Source: Apophysomyces variabilis (taxonomy: Eukaryota; Mucoromycota; Mucoromycetes; Mucorales; Mucoraceae). From it: DNA of 64,000 bases. The DNA lies in NCBI GenBank assembly GCA_002749535.1, contig MZZL01000076.1, forward strand, positions 96,760 to 160,759. The letters run 5' to 3'. The notes below the pieces were generated by a model. It ran no database searches, was not told the origin of the DNA, and worked only from the letters and a program-made list of their open reading frames with translations. This document shows positions 56,200 through 64,000 of this stretch, one piece after another. The position numbers and the translations under genes were made by a program. The first letter of the stretch is position 1. Each line of letters begins with the position of its first letter.

Positions 56200-57858
56200 T
56201 TAATTGATCTCTAAACCTCTTTTTACTATAACATCGACAGAAGAATGACATAGCACGGTAATCATGTAAGGAAGTGGATGCTCGCACTGAAGGGAGCTTA
56301 GCAGCGGTGAGACCTCATCTCTATACCATCCGTTGTTTTGTTGTTCCCAGTCTTGCCTGCGCCAAGTAGCTTCCAGTCGTCTGACTTGGTAATGATAATT
56401 GCCCCTAAGAGTGATTCCGAAGCGTTCCATACTTGGGATAAGGCAGCAAATTGTCTGGGACTCATTACTGTTTCCAAAATCGCACTGCAGGGACGCTAAA
56501 CAGGGACAATATCGTGTCAGATAGAGAAACACCCGGGTGTCAATGTTGCTTGATTTTAAGGAAACATGTCTTAATGAACGAGATTTGTATCTTTGCGTCG
56601 TTACTGCTACCATACCGCCGACGCTAATCGATATACGACATGCTGAAACATTTAATTCTCGAAGGCAATGTAAATCTTTTAAAAGACAATCGATCTCCAC
56701 GTCCAATGGGTCGACCAAAGAACAAGACCCGGTCAGATTCAAGGTTATCAAAGATGGGCACGCATTTAATGTGGCCAAGATTGGCTGTAACTCCTTGCTC
56801 AGAGTAACCATAATACACACCTCGGTGAGCGTTTTCTGAAAGCTATTGATCACATCTGTTAATTCATATTGATCCGGATCATCCACGCTGGACTTGCCCC
56901 GAGTCAGCAAACGAGCAACGGGCGCATCGAGCCATTTTAACGTAAGAAAGAGCGGGAGGTGCGGTGACGTACTGAGCAGCGTCAGCTTTCCAAGGTTCCG
57001 CCAGAACCCGACCTTGCTGGATATTTCTTTTCTCTGGAGCTCTTCGTGTAGTGTCTGTTCGGATTGATTGTATAACTGGAGTTTTAGCTGATCAAGACGT
57101 GTATATTTACGGATGAAATACGCCAATCCAATGTACCTCCCACGGACGATCAGTTCTAGTTCACGCAGATTATCGCAAGAAGCTACTTCTTCGGGACAAA
57201 TGGCACCGCCGAAAGCGTTGTCTAAGCGAAGACGGCGAAGACGAGGAAGGCTATGATGAATTGCATCCAGATCAGCCATTGTGAGCTGCTTTAACTGGCG
57301 CGTCGAATGGTAGACGATGCCAATAGATAATTCTTCTAGTCGTGGAAACCGTGAAAGCATTGCTGGCCATTTATCTGGATTAGGCACGTTCAAATGTAAA
57401 GCGGTTAGCCGATCTCCAATAGAGGGATGTGTAAGACCAGTAAGGGTCGAAATGTAATGGTCGATCCTAATCTTTTGAAGTTTTGGACATGCTTTAAAGA
57501 GTAGGCGGTCAATGTTCCTTATAGATGCAGGTGTCAAGACGTCCGTAATATGATGGGGATACTCCAGCTCGCGTATATTCGACTTGGGAAGTGTTATCTT
57601 TAACTCATTTACCAAGGATCCAAGTTGTTTGTGTGAAGCACTTGTACGGATAGTATTCAGTAAGAGCTTGGCTTTCTTCTCTGAATCAAGGGTAATGGTC
57701 TGATAAATTAAAGGTGTCAATATTGCGTTCCATAAGCGACAGACACATGTTAGAGTAGGTAGCTTGTTCTTTGATAGTTGGTTAGCGATGTTTTGTATTA
57801 GTTCGGCTGACAATTTGCTTATTGGGGTAACACACATTGCATCCTTGGTCATCATCAT
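56200..57858 (-). CDS. F-box/LRR protein, intronless (552 aa)
   Basis: A single open frame, MMMTKDAMCVTPISKLSAEL, starts the F-box: ISKLSAELIQNIANQLSKNK, then CVCRLWNAILTPLIYQTITL. The rest is LRR-like with repeats FPRLEELSIGI, LPRLRRLRLDNAFGG, CDNLRELELIVRG, CPSLITLNLTGSCSL, LHCLRELNVSACRI and LRHVSLKSSNIDTRVF. This is one of the many F-box receptor paralogues typical of Mucorales. It would bind Skp1 through the F-box and a substrate through the LRR. A decayed relative lies upstream at 58.6-59.8 kb. Confidence 0.85.
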   Translation of the reverse strand: MMMTKDAMCVTPISKLSAELIQNIANQLSKNKLPTLTCVCRLWNAILTPLIYQTITLDSEKKAKLLLNTIRTSASHKQLGSLVNELKITLPKSNIRELEYPHHITDVLTPASIRNIDRLLFKACPKLQKIRIDHYISTLTGLTHPSIGDRLTALHLNVPNPDKWPAMLSRFPRLEELSIGIVYHSTRQLKQLTMADLDAIHHSLPRLRRLRLDNAFGGAICPEEVASCDNLRELELIVRGRYIGLAYFIRKYTRLDQLKLQLYNQSEQTLHEELQRKEISSKVGFWRNLGKLTLLSTSPHLPLFLTLKWLDAPVARLLTRGKSSVDDPDQYELTDVINSFQKTLTEVCIMVTLSKELQPILATLNACPSLITLNLTGSCSLVDPLDVEIDCLLKDLHCLRELNVSACRISISVGGMVAVTTQRYKSRSLRHVSLKSSNIDTRVFLYLTRYCPCLASLQCDFGNSNESQTICCLIPSMERFGITLRGNYHYQVRRLEATWRRQDWEQQNNGWYRDEVSPLLSSLQCEHPLPYMITVLCHSSVDVIVKRGLEIN

Positions 57859-58656
57859 CCTAAGCGCAATAACATTAACAATGAATAGAACAAGGACGAT
57901 TTCATTCTGAGAAGACAGCGACTATTTATAATCGCAGATGGCTGTGCTTGTTTTGATACAATGCAGGGTTAAAGGGCGCTTTGCTCTCTCCTCCCTGTTG
58001 ATGTTTGCTGGGTTATTCCGTGACAAAACGGAGCAAGCCTGTGCTCACTGCCTTATTGGCATTATGGAAAATAGATGCAAAGTCTTTGGCAGTAAACAAG
58101 AGATACATATGCATATATATATCTCTGCATGCAGACGTCATTATACTCTCCTGCTGTATAGTTCATTGCCACTCACTGCGCTCTAAGTTTGATAGTTGCG
58201 GATTGAAAAGCAAGGCATGTTTTTTACCCCCAAACCCTTAATTTAGCCGAAAAAGTCTAAACGGATAGCGGTCGTCCGACAAGGCATCTTCAAGCTGATG
58301 CAAGGCAAAAACCGCATAGTTTGTTCACAGATCTATCTAAAGAAACGACATACATCGTAAGAAATGAAATAGTTTATTTAAACAATCATCCTGTGAAAGT
58401 GGTTACGTTAATCCGTTCGCTTAAACCCATAATACCATTTGCTATAATTTCCCTTGGCTTGGGTTCTTCTTAATGCATATTTTAACGTCGCATGAACATG
58501 CGGAAAAATGAATGACTCTCAAAAATTGAAATTCTAGTTTCACCCATTACAGTAGGATGTAGTTGCTGATTCTTAGATCACACGGAGCGGTAAGGCATTA
58601 AACAGAGCATTAGGTGGCCGGCAGCGTTCTGCTTTTATGCATTTTATCCTGACGTT
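57859..58656. other. Spacer between the F-box gene and its decayed paralogue
   Basis: About 800 bp, A/T-rich, with short overlapping plus frames (57938-58241) of no recognisable content. The F-box promoter should be in the left part. Confidence 0.4.
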
Positions 58657-59760
58657 TTACCGATCGGTGAGATCGATTACACCGAACAGGAGGAAGATGA
58701 GAGCCTCAGTAAAGATGTTTACTATTTTATCCAAAACATCGATGATGAAGTCATCTTTCCAAAGATTTCTTTTCCACCTCAAATTTGAGCCCGATCCCTT
58801 AGGAACCAAAACATGTAAACGGGCAAAATATCGATGAAATAAAGGACCAACTTTCATGCGTGTTTTTTTTCTGTATTGCGCTTTTTGGACTGACGTGTGC
58901 GGGCAATAAACTGTGTACGAGTGCATATGAACTTCCAAATCACATTCAAGCGATGTTAGACAAGTGAAATACTGTGAAAGATACGAAAACACGTCGTCAT
59001 TAACCTTGCTGGATGTTAACTTGAGCGTCTTAATGTCCAACATGGATTTGCCCCCACCGATGTTGTTCTTATTGGCTTCTTCTATGTGTTCTCATTGCTA
59101 AGGCATATATAATTCATCTCCAACGTTAGCTATTGAAGGTAGTTCAAGTCATCCAGAAACAAGATCGATTTTTATTTTCATACGAGGATCATCAAGGTTA
59201 CCGTCTAAGGTCAATATCGTCAAAAAGGGACATGCTCTTAATGCAGACAGAGCATCTTCCAATTTGAAGCCATATTCCACGTAAATATTCCACTCGGTGA
59301 GCGTCTCGACAAAATTCAGTATAATGTTCGATAATTCAGAGGCATACCATTCGATGGTTTCCCGTCTCCAATAACTCGCAAACGAGTGACAGCTTTACCA
59401 CTAGATTTCAGTCTACGGAACAAGTTATTCCGTCATCGTACAGAATAGAGTGAAAATCTTCTGAGAGACCGGATAAACGAGCGTGCTTGTTCTGCACCAA
59501 TTCCTGAGATGCCGTCGAACCCATGTCTCGACGGAATTTCAAACGATAGCCCCTCGAGACGCGGATGTTTTCGAACGATATACGGGAAATCAGTAAGGCT
59601 AACCTGGTTTCTACAGAAGGCCAATCCTAATGAACCTACAGTGTCACTAGGCATTATGTCTTCTAACATACCATCATTGAATGTTGCAATTCTAAAGATA
59701 ACGTTTTTCAGATATAGACGACGTAGACGAGGAAGTCCAGAATGATTCTATTCCATAGGG
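58657..59760 (-). pseudogene. Decayed F-box/LRR paralogue
   Basis: Pieces of the LRR part of the 56.2-57.9-kb gene recur in the same order and strand but in different frames with stops between. LKLTSSKVNDDVFSYLSQYF (near 59030) corresponds to LKSSNIDTRVFLYLTRYC. ALRACPFLTILTLDGN (near 59230) corresponds to TLNACPSLITLNLTGS. LPRLRRLYLKNVIF (near 59720) corresponds to LPRLRRLRLDNAFGG. FPYIVRKHPRLEGLSFEI (near 59560) corresponds to FIRKYTRLDQLKL. No F-box could be found upstream. Multiple frameshifts make it a pseudogene. Confidence 0.7.
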
Positions 59761-61527
59761 TCAACCGTAGCTTTCCTCTGACGGTACATGACGTGGGGCA
59801 TTTAGATCGACAAGTCCTCAATTTGATGAAGTTGGGGAAGTACTACTATCTATTCGTCTAGGCTTTGTGTACATATGTATAAAGTTGTCAGACGATTTGG
59901 AACAAAAGGATGTGTGCTCTCATTTTATGAAAAGCATTATTTTATAGTTGCACATGGCTGACATGTGTTTCAGATTGAGTGTGACCAGTTCATAAGAGTA
60001 ATACCAGCTGCAAGCACTAATCTTTGTCCACGCTGAAGGTCTCACATCAACGCCTTTATCAGCGTTCGTACATAGCAAATATCCATTTCTTTACACCAGT
60101 AACTCCGCCCTAAGCTCGCAACTGACGACGGGATGACGGATACCACGGTATGGAATAGTTGTCTATAGGAGGTTAGTTTAAAACTGCCTTCATGCACGGC
60201 CAGATGCTGTGATAGCTGTAACTAGCCTCAGGACAATCCATTCCATTTCCATGGTAAAGATGTCAGGCGTGCTAAATGATGCAAAAATGTTAGTACGAGA
60301 TCAGCCTCAAGGTTACAAGGGTTAGCATGCTTTCTAGATCGTCTCAAACTTTTAAATCCATCTTTACTGGAACCAGGCTCTTATTTTCACGTTATTTTTC
60401 CGGTCACTCAACGAGCAAAACCGGACTAAAGTGCTCTGATAGAACGGGAAAAGCGAACAAGCATTCGATATGTTTCTGTTATCGTACGTCCAGCGAGTGG
60501 CATCATTGAAGTCTCCTGAAAGTTAATACACCTTTATCAAAAAGATGCGATCTGATAATCTTATGTTTCCCGCTGCTTAGGATTAAGAGTGGTTTTCTAT
60601 ACAATGCAGATGCCAACATACATTGATCCCCTGCACATATTCACAACCCTTCCAAATCTGAACGGGCTGATGAAAACTATCTATTTATAATAACTGCAAC
60701 ATGCCATAAGACCGTATTTTGCTAGCAATGCGTCAGCGGGCAAGAGTAGGTCTGTTAGTTCGAACAACTTCGTTTCTCAAAAAAAAAGTGAAAATCGTAG
60801 CCATACAATTTCCCCTGAAAGACCTCAGTTTCTGCCAATTTGTCAAACATGCGGTTTCGGTTACTAAGATGTTCAAAGCGTGCATGCTATGATGTAGCTG
60901 CAATCAAGTAATGACTGGTCGTCTGCTTTTGAATGTACAAGATGGTCAATGTGGCCTGATTACATGGAGCTTAATGTAACCGGAGTATCAGGATCTTGCT
61001 ATTGTTCTTTTTATCTTCGTCCATTAGTAGACCTTGTACGGCAGACTAACACGTCCAAGGCCCTGTAAAAGACGTTAAACAAAAGAAGAAAAAAAAGGCA
61101 GGATCACGCGCGAAAGGGTAAAATTGCGGATCGGACCGTAGAATCAACTCCGGCGAAAAAAAAAAAGAACAGATTACTCAGCCGTACTGGAGATATTACT
61201 TGGATGACTCAAAGCGAGATATTAGATGCATCTTCAGACAATATGCTCCACTTCGTAGTATAAATAAGCTAGGGAGAGGAGTTCATGACGTTGTGGTGTG
61301 AATAGACTTAATGACAGACAACGTATACATGAATTACTGTCAGGCTATTCATGCAAGTAGAGGGCATTTTCAGCAGTTTTTATTGTGCTGAGCATGAACT
61401 AAAAGTTTTCACATTTGCGCCGTTTATTGGTCAGTGATAGTTGTCACAGGCACTCTTTATCTCCTCGTGGGAACTTTTCATATAACCCCCATTTCTTCTT
61501 CGTTTTTCTTCTCCAACTTTTGACGCT
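59761..61527. other. 1.8-kb region without a recognisable gene
   Basis: The left part may include more of the decayed F-box paralogue. A plus frame at 60327-60509 is Ser/Thr-rich and unrecognised. A-runs occur near 60778 and 61155. The last 100 bp are the pyrimidine-rich leader of the GST gene. Confidence 0.4.
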
Positions 61528-62491
61528 ATGAGCTCCGTTACGCATGTAAGTGACAGAACGCAAAGGGGACCATCTACTTCAAAGCAAAAGAGTTACTCAA
61601 TAAATTCCAATAGACCGAACAAACACCAGTCCTTTATGGTTATTTCAGATCATCCGCTTCGTGGCGTGTCCGAATTGCCTTGGCTTGGAAAGGCATCCAA
61701 TATGAACATCATTCTATCAACCTCTTTACTGGAGAACAGGTGAAAATGCGAAACAGAAATGTATTCCTCCTTCTGCCTCTAATATCAAAGCTTGGGCTTT
61801 TCTTGACTTTTGTACAGGGTTCTGAAGAATATGAAAAGTTGAACCCGGAAAAGAAAGTACCATTGTTCATTACCAAAGATGGTCAAGCATTGAGCCAAAG
61901 CACAGCTATCATTGAATATCTAGAAGAAGTTTATCCTGACCGACCTATGCTCCCTAAAAATCCCAAGCACCGTGCACAGGTAAATGATAAACGAAAGCTG
62001 ATTGCAGTGCGTTGCGAGCCGCTCAAATTCACTAAAGAAATTCTGAAAAGGCAAGATCAATTGCACAACTGATTGCGTGTGATATCCATCCACTGCAAAA
62101 TCTCGGTGTTCTTAAGCATGTTGCTGGTGATGATCTGGAAAAAAGATCACAATGGGCTGCCGAATGGGTTAACCGTGGCTTCCAAGGTAAACGAAAAGAA
62201 GCAGAAGAAAAAAGAAATAACCGTTAAATCTTTATTTTTTTCCGGCTATCAGCTTTGGAGAAGGAATTGGAAAAGACGGCTGGTACGTACTGCGTCGGTG
62301 ATCACATCACTTTGGCCGACTTTTACCTGGTGCCTATGGTTTTCAATGCTACACGATGGGGTGTTGACATGAAGGCCTATCCTCTGATCACCCGTATTCA
62401 TAACACCTTGATGACGTTACCCGAGTTTAAAGCTTCCCACCCTCATAGTCAAGAAGATTGTCCAGAAGAGTTGAAAGGTCAAGGTGTTTAA
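61528..62491 (+). CDS. Maleylacetoacetate isomerase / GST zeta
   Basis: Five exons (61528-61545, 61614-61739, 61818-61979, 62051-62186, 62253-62491) give 226 aa, the usual length. The N-terminal thioredoxin-like domain has VLYGYFRSSASWRVRIALAW, NPEKKVPLFITKDGQALSQS and TAIIEYLEEVYPDRPMLP. The C-terminal helical domain has ARSIAQLIACDIHPLQNLGV, YCVGDHITLADFYLVPMVFN and ATRWGVDMKAYPLITRIHNT. Zeta-class enzymes isomerise maleylacetoacetate with glutathione in tyrosine catabolism. The motif usually reads SSCSWRVRIAL; here the Cys is Ala (SSASWRVRIAL). HPLQNL and the GST-zeta C-terminal strand make the class assignment firm. Confidence 0.92.
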
Positions 62492-64000
62492 TGAAGATAT
62501 CAAATATGCTTTTCAGTATAGTAGAGGGGTTTTTTTGTGTTTCTGTGTGCGCGCATTTTCCCCGATTCCACCTACTGTTTGTTTTGTACATGCATTGAAA
62601 ATGAAACCCGATATTGAACGTTCTGATAATAAAGCATATATATTTCCATCTGCCGCAGTTATCTATGGTCAAACTTTGCACGATGATGTTTATTTTGTTT
62701 CAATTGAAGGGAAACTGACTGATTGCCCTAGATTTGCAAAAGCCTGCGTCTGGCTTAGGAATTTTTCCTTTGTTAGGTCAGAGGAGCCACTATTGAAGGA
62801 TGTATGCTGTGATCTTCTTTCCTTTACCAATAGCGGATTTCTAACAAATTTCTCGGAAGTATACTGTCCTCTATTAAGTTGTCTAAACAAAGTAAGATAC
62901 CCTCCCAGATCAGCAGCGAAGGACAAAAAGAGAGTAGGGTATCTATCGACCGTCAATACCTCATTTGATGCTGATATGTCCGATAATGACGAACGAAATG
63001 AGTAGGCAGAACTGAATTTTCAAATACAGCTATTTTGAGCGAACGATGGAGGGAAACTAGTAGGTCATGAACAATGTGTTTCAGGCTCTTTACGTAGGAT
63101 AGGGTTACGCTATAAGTATCCTCTAGATAATGACATATGCTTGGTTTTGAAATATGTAATAGCTGGAAGCGTTGTCTTTTTGAGCCTTGATTCGAAGATG
63201 TAATCCTTCTCTATATCAATCAATAGCACCAAAGGTAATGTCGTTATTTACCACATTTATGTATTTAGTGTTTTGTAAAACATTGACTCAGTTGAAACCT
63301 TTCTTTTTCTTTCTTATCCCAGAGAGTTGCCATTGCTTTGGACATCCATCGCTTTCCTATCAACGACTATCATTTTGATTTTATGATCCGAGCTATTTAA
63401 ACGGAAGAGACAATCTCTTTCTGATTCTTTCGCTCTGTTCTCCACATATTACGTCCCGAGTGTGTAGCTTTAAGTCTGTCGTCCACCGGTCGGATCATGC
63501 CCCATTCATATCTGAAATCATACCTTTGTAGGAACGTGCAATGGATGAAGCGATGAAAGTAGTGGTGAGAAATCTACGAGCTTCTTCTGGCTGTAAAAGA
63601 ATGCAGCAACGTCGAAAGACTGAGACTTCGTTCCTTGTATGCAGTGGAACAGCCGGCGTTCTTAACCCAAAAACTCTCGATCTTTTAACAATTATTAAAG
63701 CAAATCATTAGGAAAAACACGCTACAGGAAGAGCCGTTACTTATCGGACTACGTTACCGGTTGAGCGATGGTCGTCTATCTATGGCAGTAATGCGAATTC
63801 AGATATGAAACAATAGTGTCTGCTGCGTTAGTTTTACTGTTCTCCCATCCATACCGCTTTTTTTTTGCGTTGACAACATCGGATGGGCCTTTGAAAAAAA
63901 GAAGTCATGATCTTCAGGTCAAGTACATCCATCTACTTTTTGAACATAGATTAACTCTGTGTCACAAAGTTGTGCTGCCGGTAATGTTTGAAGGAAGCCC
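62492..64000. other. Right end of the window; unrecognised frames
   Basis: A plus frame open to 63005 contains, from ATG at 62601, MKPDIERSDNKAYIFPSAAV and LSTVNTSFDADMSDNDERNE; no family is recognised and it may be mobile-element debris. Another short plus frame (63552 to 63710, MDEAMKVVVRNLRASSGCKR) is open for 56 codons and is also unknown. The rest is A/T-rich with no clear gene. Confidence 0.35.

Overview
This 64-kb window is nuclear DNA from a filamentous fungus, most likely Mucoromycota (Mucorales-like; this is an inference). The evidence is genes with many short introns (about 45-120 nt), eukaryotic machinery throughout (TREX, spliceosome, PP2A, HOG pathway), a carotenoid cleavage oxygenase, duplicated F-box/LRR genes and scattered decayed DNA transposons. 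Most gene models below were spliced by hand on GT-AG rules, with reading frame and family motifs as the check.

Layout. 0-6 kb: end of a USP7-type ubiquitin hydrolase (+), then a PP2A B'' subunit and THOC1/Hpr1 (both -). 6-9 kb: poorly conserved DNA with a CCCG-rich island and a decayed dispersed repeat. 9.2-11.1 kb: a Ubl-BAG cochaperone (+) and a two-TM coiled-coil protein (-). 12.5-17.3 kb: a membrane-anchored double amidohydrolase and an ER DnaJ (Scj1 type). 18.7-21.7 kb: a carotenoid oxygenase converging on a mitochondrial Holliday-junction resolvase. 22-26 kb: a TPR/F-box/LRR protein and Prp3 (both -). 28-31.6 kb: an acidic protein of unknown function and an SDR. 31.9-37 kb: a WD40 protein, a 303-bp poly(A)-rich tandem duplication and a Nit1-type amidase. 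38.6-43 kb: a Myb/SANT protein and a copper-fist regulator. 43.7-51.5 kb is the accessory part: a Tc1/IS630 transposase relic, chimeric mobile ORFs, three CACTA-type MITEs, a small secreted protein and a Fanzor/TnpB-derived gene. 52-57.9 kb: rps29, SHO1, an MFS transporter and an intronless F-box/LRR gene. 58-64 kb: a decayed F-box/LRR paralogue and maleylacetoacetate isomerase/GST zeta.

The most unusual locus is 47.36-48.91 kb (-). Five consecutive exons stay in frame for 340 codons and end in an OrfB/TnpB-type zinc ribbon, with the usual RuvC-III Asp read as Glu and no RuvC-I recognised. One 78-bp MITE lies wholly inside an exon (27 extra codons with its TSD), and a second, 122-bp MITE appears to supply a splice acceptor plus the next 31 coding bases. 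An inverted partner of that MITE (4 differences by eye) lies 2.6 kb away, and a secreted-protein gene sits between them. Secondary points are two GC-AG introns in SHO1, an HQEL C-terminus on the ER DnaJ, and a possible apocarotenoid (trisporoid) link between the carotenoid oxygenase and the SDR.
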